Positions 1 through 7,963 of a DNA stretch of 32,837 nt are shown one piece after another. The notes below the pieces were generated by a model. The model saw nothing but the letters and a program-made list of their open reading frames with translations. It had not been told where the DNA came from and ran no database searches. The first letter of the stretch is position 1. Every line of letters starts with the position of its first letter. The translations under genes were made by a program, and so were the position numbers. The stretch comes from an uncultured Alphaproteobacteria bacterium (GTDB taxonomy: Bacteria > Pseudomonadota > Alphaproteobacteria > HIMB59 > GCA-002718135), in contig CACGNZ010000014.1 of the NCBI GenBank assembly GCA_902574475.1, positions 1 to 32,837 on the forward strand. The letters are read 5' to 3'.

Positions 1-78
1 AACTAAACGACGAGAAAATTCTTTCATTCTGTTACGTCTAAGTCTTGTACTTGGAAACTTGCCTTGCATGTTATTCAT
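1..78 (-). CDS. hemB: Delta-aminolevulinic acid dehydratase (porphobilinogen synthase), N-terminal fragment
   Basis: The minus strand reads an open frame of 26 codons from an ATG at 76-78 to the window edge, starting MNNMQGKFPSTRLRRNR and continuing into FSRRLV. The FP.TR.RR.R....SRRLV pattern is the usual amino terminus of alphaproteobacterial HemB, which condenses two 5-aminolevulinate molecules to porphobilinogen in cytoplasmic haem synthesis. The start lies only 3 bases after the thrS stop, so it is probably cotranscribed with cysS-thrS. The active-site lysines and metal site lie outside the window. The call rests on this short but characteristic stretch. The second ATG, at codon 4, is an alternative start. 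Confidence 0.8.
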   Translation of the reverse strand, partial: MNNMQGKFPSTRLRRNRMKEFSRRLV

Positions 79-81
79 TTT

Positions 82-2007
82 TTATTCTATTGGTGATTTT
101 GCTTCTGTAGATAAGCTAGTAACAATATCTTTTAATTTAAAGGTCTTTGTTTCAGAGGATCCAATTCTTCTAACAGATACTGTTTTATCTTGAGCTTCTT
201 TTTTTCCAACAGCGATAATTGCTGGTACTTTACTATTACTGTGTTCACGTATTTTATAACCAATTTTTTCATTACGTGTATCTATTTCAGCCCTAATTCC
301 TTTTGATACTAATGCCTTTTGTACCTCATAAGCATACTCATCTGTATCTGATGTAATTGTAGCAACTACTGCTTGCAATGGTGAAAGCCAAAACGGAAGA
401 TGGCCTGCATAATGTTCAATTAGAATGCCGGTAAATCTCTCTAAGGAACCAAATAGAGCTCTATGCAACATGACTGGTATTTTTTTATTACCATCTTCTC
501 CAATATAAGTAGCTCCCAATCTTCCAGGTAAATTTAAATCTACTTGCAGAGTTCCGCATTGCCAGTCTCTGCCAATTGCATCACGTAAAACAAACTCTAA
601 TTTTGGACCGTAAAATGCACCTTCTCCTGGGTTGAGTGTATACTCAAGACCTGTTGCTTCCATGGCTTGCATTAATGCAGCCTCAGCTTTATCCCAAATA
701 GCATCATCTCCCACACGTTTTTCAGGACGGTCAGAAAATTTAATTCTAACATTATCAAAACCAAAGTCCTTATAGATACTAAGTATCAAATCACATACCG
801 TTTTACTCTCTTGTGTAATTTGATCTTCGGTACAAAATATATGTGCATCATCTTGTGTGAATGCTCTCACCCTCATTAATCCATGAAGTGCACCAGATGG
901 TTCATAACGATGTACTTTTCCGAATTCAGATAATAGAAATGGTAAGTCTCTATAACTTTTTAATCCTTGTTTAAAAATTTCTACAGCACCAGGGCAATTC
1001 ATTGGTTTGATAGCATAAATTTTATCGTCTTTTGCTTCAGTTCTAAACATCATGTCACTAAATTTGTCCCAGTGACCAGACGTTTCCCATAGTGACTTGT
1101 CCATCATGTCTGGCGTATTAGTTTCTACATAACCTGCTTTGTCTTGTCTGTTTCGCATATAATTTATTAACGATTGGAATAATGTCCAACCCTTAGGATG
1201 CCAAAACACTGCTCCAGGAGCCTCTTCCTGAAAATGAAATAAATCCATTTCTCTTCCTAGTTTTCGGTGATCTCTTTTTTCTGCTTCTTCAATTTGTAAA
1301 AGGTGTTGTTCAAGATCCTTTTCTGTTGCCCAGGCTGTTCCATAAATTCTTGTTAGCATTGTATTAGATGAATCACCTCGCCAGTAAGCTCCAGCAACTT
1401 TCATTAATTTAAATGCTTTACCAATTTGTTTTGTTGAAACCATATGAGGGCCTCTGCACAAGTCTAACCAATCACCTTGTTTGTAAATACTGATTTCCTC
1501 ATTATCAGGCAGATCATTAATTAATTCAACTTTGTAGTTTTCACCTTTATCTTTAAAATGTTTTATTGATTCTTCTTTAGACCATACTTCTCTTATAAAA
1601 TTTTTATTTCTTTGAATGATATCGTGCATCTTCTTTTCAATTTTTGGAAGATCAGAAACAGTAAAAGGCTCATCTCTTGCAAAATCATAATAGAAACCAT
1701 TTTCAATTGCTGGACCAATTGTAACTTGTGTTCCAGGGAATAATTCTTGAACAGCTTCTGCCATTACATGAGCACAATCATGTCGTATTAATTCAAGTGC
1801 TTCCTCGCTATCTCTTTTTAAAATCGCTACAGATGAATCACCATTAATAGGTAAACTAATATCTTTTATCTCATTATTAATTTTTATAGCGACTGATTCT
1901 TTGGCAAGAGATTTAGAAATTTGCGATGCCAATTCAAGACCATTGATGCCCTTATCAACTTCCTTTTTATTTCCATCTGGAAATGTAATTATTATCTTTT
2001 CACTCAT
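82..2007 (-). CDS. thrS: Threonyl-tRNA synthetase
   Basis: Class II aminoacyl-tRNA synthetase that charges tRNA-Thr in the cytoplasm. The 641-residue product is full length for bacterial ThrRS. It shows a TGS domain (about 1-62), the editing domain beginning [12 protein letters not shown] with its HxxxH zinc pair, the catalytic core with [10 protein letters not shown], the motif 2 region [16 protein letters not shown], and motif 3 [16 protein letters not shown], then a C-terminal anticodon-binding domain. The ATG overlaps the cysS stop by 4 bases (ATGA), and the stop is 3 bases before hemB, so the order cysS-thrS-hemB looks like one transcript. No leader regulatory structure was seen because the gene has no leader of its own. 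Confidence 0.97.
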   Translation of the reverse strand: MSEKIIITFPDGNKKEVDKGINGLELASQISKSLAKESVAIKINNEIKDISLPINGDSSVAILKRDSEEALELIRHDCAHVMAEAVQELFPGTQVTIGPAIENGFYYDFARDEPFTVSDLPKIEKKMHDIIQRNKNFIREVWSKEESIKHFKDKGENYKVELINDLPDNEEISIYKQGDWLDLCRGPHMVSTKQIGKAFKLMKVAGAYWRGDSSNTMLTRIYGTAWATEKDLEQHLLQIEEAEKRDHRKLGREMDLFHFQEEAPGAVFWHPKGWTLFQSLINYMRNRQDKAGYVETNTPDMMDKSLWETSGHWDKFSDMMFRTEAKDDKIYAIKPMNCPGAVEIFKQGLKSYRDLPFLLSEFGKVHRYEPSGALHGLMRVRAFTQDDAHIFCTEDQITQESKTVCDLILSIYKDFGFDNVRIKFSDRPEKRVGDDAIWDKAEAALMQAMEATGLEYTLNPGEGAFYGPKLEFVLRDAIGRDWQCGTLQVDLNLPGRLGATYIGEDGNKKIPVMLHRALFGSLERFTGILIEHYAGHLPFWLSPLQAVVATITSDTDEYAYEVQKALVSKGIRAEIDTRNEKIGYKIREHSNSKVPAIIAVGKKEAQDKTVSVRRIGSSETKTFKLKDIVTSLSTEAKSPIE

Positions 2008-3386
2008 CTAGATTTCCGCCAAATCGTTCCTTTATTAGTATCTTCTATTTCTATGCCTTTATCTTTTAATGTGTCCCTAATAGTATCTGCCAAATTAAAA
2101 TTTTTACTGCGTCTAGCTTCATTACGTTCATTTATCAACCTTTCAATTTCTTCAGTATTTTCAGTATCTTTTTGATTATAGCCTAACCAATTTCCTGGAT
2201 CATCTTCAAGAATACCTAATATTTTACCGGCAGAAAGAAGATTTTTTTTGATTTCTTTTTTTCTTTCATCAGATGCAGATGCAGCATCATTTGCTTCTTC
2301 ATTAAGTTTTGCAATGACTTTAGGTGTATTCAAATCATCTAAAAATGATTCCATTATAGAATCAGAAGGTAAGTTAGAATCTATTTCAACTTCTGACAGC
2401 TCTAATAGAACTCTATAAAGTCGATCTATCATTTTGCTATTTTGTTCAATGATTTCTTCTGTCCAGTTTAGTGGCTGTTTGTAATGAGCTGACAACAATG
2501 TTAATCGCAAAACCTCTCCCTTGTATTTTTTATTGAGATCATGAACGAGTCTAATATTGCCAATTGACTTTGACATTTTTTCTCCCTCAACATTAACAAA
2601 TCCATTATGAAACCAATAAGTTGCAAAATCTTTGGGATCTTTATTTTCAGATATGGAACAAGTTTGTGCTATTTCATTTTCATGATGCGGAAACACCAAG
2701 TCAATACCACCGCTATGGATATCAAAAGGAAGGCCCAATGATTTTTCTGACATAACGGAGCATTCTAAATGCCATCCTGGTCTTCCAAATCCCCAAGGTG
2801 AATCCCAACCAGGTAAGGGTGAGGGAGATGGTTTCCATAAAATAAAATCTGCTGGATCTTTTTTGAACGGCGCTACTTCAACACGGCTTCCAGCTATTTG
2901 TTCATCTCTATTTCTTTTTGAAAGAATTCCATAATTATCAAAACTTGGCACATGAAATAAAACATGACCCTCTTTTTCATAAGCTTTATTTTCATCAATT
3001 AATTTTTTTATCAATTCTATCATTTCTTTAATATGATCAGTTGCCCTTGGTTGAATATCAGGAAGATTAACGCCAAGTGCACTCATGTCATTATTGTAAA
3101 TCTCTGTATATTTATTTGTGATAACACTAATATCCTCACCTGTTTCTTTAGAAGCTTCTATAATCTTGTCATCAATATCAGTGATATTAGATACATAGGT
3201 CACTTGTTTAAATTGTGTTTTTAATACACGGACTAATAAATCATTTACAACTGCCATACGCGCATTACCTATGTGCGCAAAATTATAAACAGTCGGACCG
3301 CAAGCATATATTCTTACATGATCTGGATTAACTGGTTTAAAAAATTCTTTTTTACCACTTAATGTGTTTTGTAACTGTAATGACAT
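2004..3386 (-). CDS. cysS: Cysteinyl-tRNA synthetase
   Basis: Class I synthetase that attaches cysteine to tRNA-Cys. Near the amino terminus is [17 protein letters not shown], which contains the zinc-binding Cys and the HIGH-type motif HIGN. Further on are GWHLECS and [18 protein letters not shown], carrying further zinc and active-site residues, and the KMSKS loop EKMSKSIGN. Length (about 460 aa) is normal. I place the start at the ATG at 3384-3386; the in-frame codon just before it is TTG at 3387-3389, which would add one residue. The stop overlaps the thrS start (ATGA), and the upstream DUF2141 gene ends at 3398, so the three genes probably share a transcript. Confidence 0.96.
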   Translation of the reverse strand: MSLQLQNTLSGKKEFFKPVNPDHVRIYACGPTVYNFAHIGNARMAVVNDLLVRVLKTQFKQVTYVSNITDIDDKIIEASKETGEDISVITNKYTEIYNNDMSALGVNLPDIQPRATDHIKEMIELIKKLIDENKAYEKEGHVLFHVPSFDNYGILSKRNRDEQIAGSRVEVAPFKKDPADFILWKPSPSPLPGWDSPWGFGRPGWHLECSVMSEKSLGLPFDIHSGGIDLVFPHHENEIAQTCSISENKDPKDFATYWFHNGFVNVEGEKMSKSIGNIRLVHDLNKKYKGEVLRLTLLSAHYKQPLNWTEEIIEQNSKMIDRLYRVLLELSEVEIDSNLPSDSIMESFLDDLNTPKVIAKLNEEANDAASASDERKKEIKKNLLSAGKILGILEDDPGNWLGYNQKDTENTEEIERLINERNEARRSKNFNLADTIRDTLKDKGIEIEDTNKGTIWRKSR

Positions 3387-3397
3387 CAATATAATTT

Positions 3398-3820
3398 TTA
3401 ATAATTAAGTTCTATTACCACGGGTTCGCCATGAACTAAAATGATTGCGGCTTTTTCAAATGATGGAGGACCTTTTGGTTGATAATTATTACTAAAGGCA
3501 AAACCTTCTTTTGGTCTCCAGAATAATCCAGTCTTTAATTTTCCATCTGAATCTTCATCGTGATAGGCAACAATTGCTATTTTTCCTTCATGTATCTTAC
3601 TCAAAGGAACTACAACCTTACCCTTTTGCACTCTTTTTCTAACGCTCTCAATTGCTAATTCTTCATCCAAAAAGCTCTCTTTTGAGTCATATATCTTAAC
3701 ATCAATGTAACCATCACCATGTTCTACATTTGGAAAAATGATAGTTCCATGTGCAAAAAGACCTAAAGACCATGTGACTGTTAAGCCAAAAAAGAATATT
3801 TTAGTAAAAAAACTTTTCAT
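3398..3820 (-). CDS. DUF2141 family exported protein
   Basis: A 140-residue protein with a signal peptide (hydrophobic stretch about residues 4-24, probable cleavage after LFA) and a mature part that is one DUF2141 domain. The recognisable core is AYHDEDSDGKLKTGLFWRPKEGFAFSNN followed by a GPPSFEKAAI stretch, split here into its parts: an acidic, possibly metal-binding HDEDSDG loop and the PKEG/FSNN/GPPSF signature. Function is unknown; a periplasmic or outer-surface location is inferred. A minus-strand AGGA at 3828-3831 lies about 7 bases before the ATG. It is the first gene of the cysS-thrS-hemB run and is divergent from pabB with only 28 bases between the two starts. Confidence 0.85.
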   Translation of the reverse strand: MKSFFTKIFFFGLTVTWSLGLFAHGTIIFPNVEHGDGYIDVKIYDSKESFLDEELAIESVRKRVQKGKVVVPLSKIHEGKIAIVAYHDEDSDGKLKTGLFWRPKEGFAFSNNYQPKGPPSFEKAAIILVHGEPVVIELNY

Positions 3821-3834
3821 ATAAGTATCCTAAT

Positions 3835-3840
3835 TATAAT
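3835..3840 (+). promoter_or_regulatory. Candidate -10 box for the pab/fol operon
   Basis: A perfect TATAAT lies in the 28-base gap between the DUF2141 and pabB starts. Transcription would begin roughly 7 bases later, almost on the pabB GTG at 3849, giving a leaderless or nearly leaderless message. This fits the absence of any Shine-Dalgarno sequence there. No good -35 box is seen, and in such AT-rich DNA a chance TATAAT is plausible. Confidence 0.3.
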
Positions 3841-3848
3841 AGAATCAA

Positions 3849-5054
3849 GTGCTGAACAATAAAGAATATCTAAATAGACTATATCAATCAGATAAACCTC
3901 TTATAATTTATAAAACTGATAAGGGTTATGACATCTATACTGATTTTTCTAGAAGAATTATTATTAATAAAAAAAATCTAAAATATTTTCTTAATATCCA
4001 ATCAAAATCAAAAAAATCTAAGATTGAAGAATTGAATTGTTATGTTGGTTTCTTTGGTTATAAACTTCTTTGTGAAAATATAGGAATAAAGTTTCCAAAA
4101 CAGCGATCTAAAAATTTTCATAGCGGTGTATTTTACAAGCCACAAACAAAAATTAGTATTGGTAAAAAAATAATAATCAAAAGCATTAAACCCAATTTTA
4201 GAAATATAAGTATCAATACAAAAAAATATTTACAGTTAAATAAAAAGTTTAATCTTAATTTATCTTTAAAGCAGTACTCTAAAATATTTAATGATTTCTC
4301 TAAAAATATTAAACAGGGAAAAACTTATCAAATTAAAATAGCTCAAACATATTCGAAAAAAGGTAATATCAATTCTATTGATCTTTTTTGGAAGCTAATG
4401 AAAATGAATGAATCTCCTGAAAGTTTTCTTATCAGGGAAAAAGACTATAATATCGTAAGTTGTTCACCAGAGACACTCATATTGAAAAAAGATAACACAA
4501 TTAGAACTAAACCTATTGCTGGAACATTAAGAAAAACAAAGCAGTTAAATAAAAATAAAGCTCTAACATTCTTTAGAAGAAATGAAAAAGAAACCAAAGA
4601 ACATAATATGATTGTTGATATGGAAAGAAATGATCTGTCTAAAATTTGTAAAACAGGATCTGTAAAAATAGATAAACTAAAAAAGGTTGAGGAATATCGA
4701 GATCTTTTTCATTACGTTACTACAATCAAGGGAGTTATAAAAAATAAAATGAGCAACCATGATATAATTTCTTCTTTAATGCCAGGTGGTTCAGTCATTG
4801 GTTGTCCAAAAATTAGTACTATTCAACTTCTAAATAGAAAAGAAAAATTTGACAGAAATATTTATACAGGCAGTTTTGGAATTATACATTCAAATGGTGA
4901 TATGCGATTTAATATAATGATTAGAACACTACTTAATTTTAAAAATGATATCGAATTATCAGTTGCTAGTGGTGTGATCTTAGGCAGTACCGTAAAAAAA
5001 GAATATAATGAAAATTATATTAAAGCTAAATCACTTTTAGATCTATTTAACTAA
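3849..5054 (+). CDS. pabB: Chorismate-binding enzyme, aminodeoxychorismate synthase component I (PabB-like, with an anthranilate-synthase-type PIAGT motif)
   Basis: Position in a folate operon suggests it aminates chorismate to 4-amino-4-deoxychorismate with PabA. The C-terminal chorismate-binding domain (about 140-401) is clear: SPETLI near 206, EHNMIVDMERNDLSKI at 251-266, PGGSVIGCPK at 312-321, and YTGSFGIIHSNGDMRFN at 339-355. Residues 222-226 read PIAGT. PabB enzymes normally have PIKGT, whose Lys is a catalytic nucleophile, while TrpE has PIAGT; here Ala224 is GCT at 4518-4520. No TrpE-type LLES feedback motif is seen in the short amino-terminal region. At 401 aa it is shorter than most PabB or TrpE proteins. 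Start is GTG without a visible Shine-Dalgarno. The stop overlaps the pabA ATG by one base. TrpE activity is a real alternative. Confidence 0.75.
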   Translation: MLNNKEYLNRLYQSDKPLIIYKTDKGYDIYTDFSRRIIINKKNLKYFLNIQSKSKKSKIEELNCYVGFFGYKLLCENIGIKFPKQRSKNFHSGVFYKPQTKISIGKKIIIKSIKPNFRNISINTKKYLQLNKKFNLNLSLKQYSKIFNDFSKNIKQGKTYQIKIAQTYSKKGNINSIDLFWKLMKMNESPESFLIREKDYNIVSCSPETLILKKDNTIRTKPIAGTLRKTKQLNKNKALTFFRRNEKETKEHNMIVDMERNDLSKICKTGSVKIDKLKKVEEYRDLFHYVTTIKGVIKNKMSNHDIISSLMPGGSVIGCPKISTIQLLNRKEKFDRNIYTGSFGIIHSNGDMRFNIMIRTLLNFKNDIELSVASGVILGSTVKKEYNENYIKAKSLLDLFN

Positions 5055-5611
5055 TGATTTATCTCATTGATCACGAAGATTCATTCACATACAATTTAGC
5101 TCATCTACTAGATAGTATTGAGCCAACATTTGTTTCAAATTATTATGAAATAGATCAAACAAAACTAGAAAAATCTTCGACCATCGTTCTTTCACCAGGC
5201 CCCGGTGAGCCAAAAGATTATCCATTAACAACTAAGATCTACAATAAATATAAAGGAAAGAAAAAAATATTAGGAATATGTTTAGGTTTCCAACAAATAG
5301 TTTTTTGTGAAGGAGCTAAAATAGTTCAACAAAAAAATATTCTTCATGGTTATCAGAGTCATATTAAAGTTACTAACGGTAAATCAATTTTTAAAAAAAA
5401 TTTTAATTTTTTAGGAGGTCGATATCATTCCTTAAAAATGGCTGAGCCATTTGTTTCTCAATCAATGATAATTACAATGCGTTGTGTAAAAACAAATGTA
5501 GCAATGGCGGTTGAAGATGATATTAATAAAGTCTATGGATTACAGTTTCACCCAGATTCATTTTTAACTCCACATGGAAAATATCTTATTAAAAAAATCC
5601 TTTCACGCTAA
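5054..5611 (+). CDS. pabA: Glutamine amidotransferase component II (PabA/TrpG)
   Basis: Class I glutamine amidotransferase that would release ammonia from glutamine for the chorismate-binding partner encoded just upstream. It shows LSPGPGEPKDYP at 46-57, the nucleophile elbow GICLGFQQ with Cys76, RYHSL at 123-127, and QFHPDSF with His166. Two residues are unusual. The His that usually follows CLG in this family (GHQ) is Phe79, and the third catalytic position, normally Glu in HPES, is Asp168 (GAT at 5555-5557). Length of 185 aa is normal. The start overlaps pabB by one base (TAATG). PabA and TrpG cannot be told apart by sequence; context favours folate. Confidence 0.88.
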   Translation: MIYLIDHEDSFTYNLAHLLDSIEPTFVSNYYEIDQTKLEKSSTIVLSPGPGEPKDYPLTTKIYNKYKGKKKILGICLGFQQIVFCEGAKIVQQKNILHGYQSHIKVTNGKSIFKKNFNFLGGRYHSLKMAEPFVSQSMIITMRCVKTNVAMAVEDDINKVYGLQFHPDSFLTPHGKYLIKKILSR

Positions 5612-6329
5612 GAATTTTAAATTACTTAAGTTCAATTCTCTTTGGGGATACAAGGGCATCTTTACAACCATTAGACTATTTGGCAAAGAGCCAAATTTCA
5701 TCTTAGTTGATCAGCATTTAAAAAAACTAAATAAAGATTTAAGATATTTTGGCATTGATATTAAAATTTCAAAAAATCTTTTAACTAATTTTTTAAATAA
5801 ATATTCTAAAATTAAAAATTACGACCACCTATTAAGAATTGCAGTCACAAAAAAAATAATCTCATTATCTGTGCGTAAACGAAATAAAGATCATAAGTAT
5901 TTTACTGCAGTATTTTTTAGATTCCAACGGGTTTTACCTAACTTCAAAAACTTACAGTACAAAAAAATAATTTCTTTACAAAAAAAAATTAATTTACAAA
6001 AAGAAGAAATTCTTTTTTACTTTAACAATAAAATTTTAGAAGGTTCTACGACCAATTTAATTTTTGTAAATGGTAATAAATTATTTATTCCAAAAAATTA
6101 CTATTATTATGGAATTACTCTAGAATACTTAATTAAAAATCTACCTTATAAAATTTATAGAATAGATATTAATATTTCTAGTTTACATCAATTTAGTGAA
6201 ATACTTTTAGTTGGCTCTGGCAAAGGTGTGGTTAGTATTTCTTTTATTAAACAATTTAATTGGTATAGGTCTTCAATGAAAATATATAATTTTTTATCAA
6301 AAAAATATTCAAAAACATTATTGAAATGA
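5574..6329 (+). CDS. pabC: Class IV aminotransferase, aminodeoxychorismate lyase-like
   Basis: PLP-dependent fold-type IV protein that, from its place in the operon, would convert aminodeoxychorismate to 4-aminobenzoate and pyruvate. Family features are WGYKGIFTTIRLFG near residue 24 (equivalent to YGDGLFETIR), HLKKLNKDLRYFGI, a lysine-rich stretch around FKNLQYKKI that should hold the PLP lysine, and ILEGSTTNLIFVNG. The sequence is strongly diverged and very rich in Lys, Asn and Ile. The ATG at 5574 lies 38 bases inside pabA. No later ATG, GTG or TTG precedes the conserved region, so this start is favoured. The amino terminus is somewhat short. A D-amino-acid or branched-chain aminotransferase activity is a less likely alternative. 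Confidence 0.75.
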   Translation: MENILLKKSFHAKNFKLLKFNSLWGYKGIFTTIRLFGKEPNFILVDQHLKKLNKDLRYFGIDIKISKNLLTNFLNKYSKIKNYDHLLRIAVTKKIISLSVRKRNKDHKYFTAVFFRFQRVLPNFKNLQYKKIISLQKKINLQKEEILFYFNNKILEGSTTNLIFVNGNKLFIPKNYYYYGITLEYLIKNLPYKIYRIDINISSLHQFSEILLVGSGKGVVSISFIKQFNWYRSSMKIYNFLSKKYSKTLLK

Positions 6330-7144
6330 AATTAGGAAAATATAATTTTAAAATAACTAGTCCAACGGTAATGGGAATTTGCAATGTTACTCCTGACTCT
6401 TTTAGTGATGGTGGAAAGAGTTTTAAAAGTTCAGATGCACTAAAAAATATTAAAGAAATGGTTAAAAATGGAGCAAGTATTATTGATATTGGTGCAGAAA
6501 GTACAAGACCTGGCTCAGATCCATTAACACACAAAGAAGAAGTTAAAAGATTAGAACCTATATTAAATAAATTGCCAAAAAATAAATTTGTCATATCAGT
6601 TGACACTAATAAAATTGAAACTCAAGAATATGCATTGAATATGGGAGCACATATTATAAATGATGTCTTCGGTGGTTCAGAAGATTTATTCTTTTTAACT
6701 AAAAAATTTAAAACAGGTTTAATTTTAATGCACACACCTGCACCACCCAAAACTATGCAAAAGAAAATACACTCATATAATAATGTTGTACAAGATATTA
6801 AAAAAATATTTCTTCAGAAAATTAAACAATTAGAAAAAATAAAAATTCCTTCATCCAAAGTTTGGTTTGACCCAGGTATTGGTTTTGGTAAAAATTTAAA
6901 ACAAAATATAGAAATTATGCAAAAAATTAATCAGTTTAAGTTTAAGGGATATGGATTATTATTAGGATCATCTAGAAAAAGCTGGATCAACCTCATAGAT
7001 AAGAGTGAAACAAATCAAAGATTGGGAGGTTCAATCGCTTCTACATTATATTGTTATCAAAAGGGAGTTGATATATTTAGAGTTCACGACATAAAAGAAA
7101 CGTCTCAATCATTAAAAATTTTTGAAAAACTATGTTCACAGTAG
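6326..7144 (+). CDS. folP: Dihydropteroate synthase
   Basis: Condenses 4-aminobenzoate with hydroxymethyldihydropterin diphosphate to dihydropteroate, the sulfonamide target. All TIM-barrel signatures are present: GICNVTPDSFSDGGK at 17-31, GAESTRPGS at 56-64, SVDTNK at 91-96, INDVFGG, FDPGIGFGKN at 181-190, GSSRKSW at 214-220, and a C-terminal RVHD. The pterin loop reads MHTPAPPKTMQ at 135-145, where many enzymes have MHMQGxPxTMQ. Length of 272 aa is normal. The start overlaps pabC by 4 bases (ATGA), and the 3' end overlaps folB by 13 bases. It sits downstream of the genes making its pABA substrate and upstream of folB and folK, which make its pterin substrate. Confidence 0.95.
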   Translation: MKLGKYNFKITSPTVMGICNVTPDSFSDGGKSFKSSDALKNIKEMVKNGASIIDIGAESTRPGSDPLTHKEEVKRLEPILNKLPKNKFVISVDTNKIETQEYALNMGAHIINDVFGGSEDLFFLTKKFKTGLILMHTPAPPKTMQKKIHSYNNVVQDIKKIFLQKIKQLEKIKIPSSKVWFDPGIGFGKNLKQNIEIMQKINQFKFKGYGLLLGSSRKSWINLIDKSETNQRLGGSIASTLYCYQKGVDIFRVHDIKETSQSLKIFEKLCSQ

Positions 7145-7476
7145 AAATTAAAAACATATCCATCAGTGCAAACATAGGTATCACCACTCAAGAGCGAAAG
7201 AAAAAACAGTTATTAAAGGTAACATTGGAATTTAGTTATCCTGTTAAAAACTCACTAGATTTAAATAATATAAATAATGTGAAGGATTATTCATCTATTA
7301 CTAAATATTTAAAAACTTTCATAAAGGAATCTCAATCACATACTCTTGAGAATTTAATAATAAAAACATCCAATGCTCTTGAAAAAAAATTTAAAATAAA
7401 AAAAGTTAAAATTACAATTAATAAAACAGCTGTAGCAAAAAAATATGGAGCTGAATCACTAAGTGTATCAAACTGA
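7132..7476 (+). CDS. folB: Dihydroneopterin aldolase
   Basis: Cleaves 7,8-dihydroneopterin to 6-hydroxymethyl-dihydropterin and glycolaldehyde. The 114-residue length matches FolB. Visible family residues are the start IKNISISANIGI followed by ERKKKQ, the tyrosine of KDYSSI near residue 53, the catalytic-region stretch SHTLENLI holding the conserved Glu, and the C-terminal INKTAVAKKYGAES with the conserved lysine region. The ATG lies 13 bases inside folP and the stop lies 14 bases beyond the folK start, so translation is probably coupled along the operon. Like its neighbours it is very Lys, Asn and Ile rich. Conservation is modest, so confidence comes from motifs and context together. Confidence 0.85.
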   Translation: MFTVEIKNISISANIGITTQERKKKQLLKVTLEFSYPVKNSLDLNNINNVKDYSSITKYLKTFIKESQSHTLENLIIKTSNALEKKFKIKKVKITINKTAVAKKYGAESLSVSN

Positions 7477-7963
7477 AACAATAATCGCACTTGGCTCAAA
7501 TCTAGGTAATACTATATTTAATTTACGCTCTGCTGTTAGAGAGTTAGAAAATATTGGTAATATAAAAAAAATTGCTAATATTTATATTTCTTCTCCTTAT
7601 GGATACAAATCGCAAAGTAATTTTTTTAACACCGCAATTAAACTATTAACTAATCAGCAGCCATTAGAATTAATAAATAATATTTATGAAATTGAAAAAA
7701 AATTAAAAAAAAATAAAAAAATTATCAATGGTCCAAGAATTATTGATTTAGATATTATTTTTTTTGGCAAACAAATATTTAATAAAAAAAATTTAATAAT
7801 TCCTCACCCAAGAGCAGCTGAAAGAGACTTTGTGTTATATCCAATACTTGATATTGATCCTTTTCTCAGACATCCGATCGAAAAAAAATCAATAAAAGTA
7901 TTATCGAAAGAGTTGCAAAATAAATATATTATTAAAAGATTATCCTACCGAAATTTGATTTAA
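7463..7963 (+). CDS. folK: 2-amino-4-hydroxy-6-hydroxymethyldihydropteridine pyrophosphokinase (HPPK)
   Basis: Transfers pyrophosphate from ATP to 6-hydroxymethyl-dihydropterin, producing the substrate for FolP. Signature features are IIALGSNLGNT at the amino terminus, the substrate loop SSPYGYKSQSNFFNTAI, the metal-binding and signature stretch GPRIIDLDIIFFG, and IPHPRAAERDFVLYP. Length of 166 aa is normal. The start is a GTG at 7463-7465, 14 bases inside folB; no ATG precedes the conserved GSN. The middle contains long A-runs (7697-7721) coding for Lys-rich sequence. The 3' end overlaps the oppositely oriented TrpF-like gene by 24 bases, so there is no room for a terminator outside coding sequence. 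Confidence 0.92.
   Translation: MYQTETIIALGSNLGNTIFNLRSAVRELENIGNIKKIANIYISSPYGYKSQSNFFNTAIKLLTNQQPLELINNIYEIEKKLKKNKKIINGPRIIDLDIIFFGKQIFNKKNLIIPHPRAAERDFVLYPILDIDPFLRHPIEKKSIKVLSKELQNKYIIKRLSYRNLI

Noticed and set aside
1921-2175. Plus-strand open frame opposite the thrS/cysS junction
   Set aside because: It is an antisense shadow of two certain synthetase genes with no family features. The same applies to the frames opposite deoA, the O-methyltransferase, ugpA and the TIGR02300 gene.
6860-6960. Unusual pterin loop of FolP (MHTPAPPKTMQ) as a resistance-type change
   Set aside because: The actual loop is encoded near 6728-6760, and related alphaproteobacterial enzymes vary at these positions, so the sequence alone supports no claim about drug binding.
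7697-7721. Long A-runs in folK as a possible frameshift or pseudogene
   Set aside because: The reading frame continues through to the conserved GPRIIDLDI motif and a normal C terminus, so the gene is intact.
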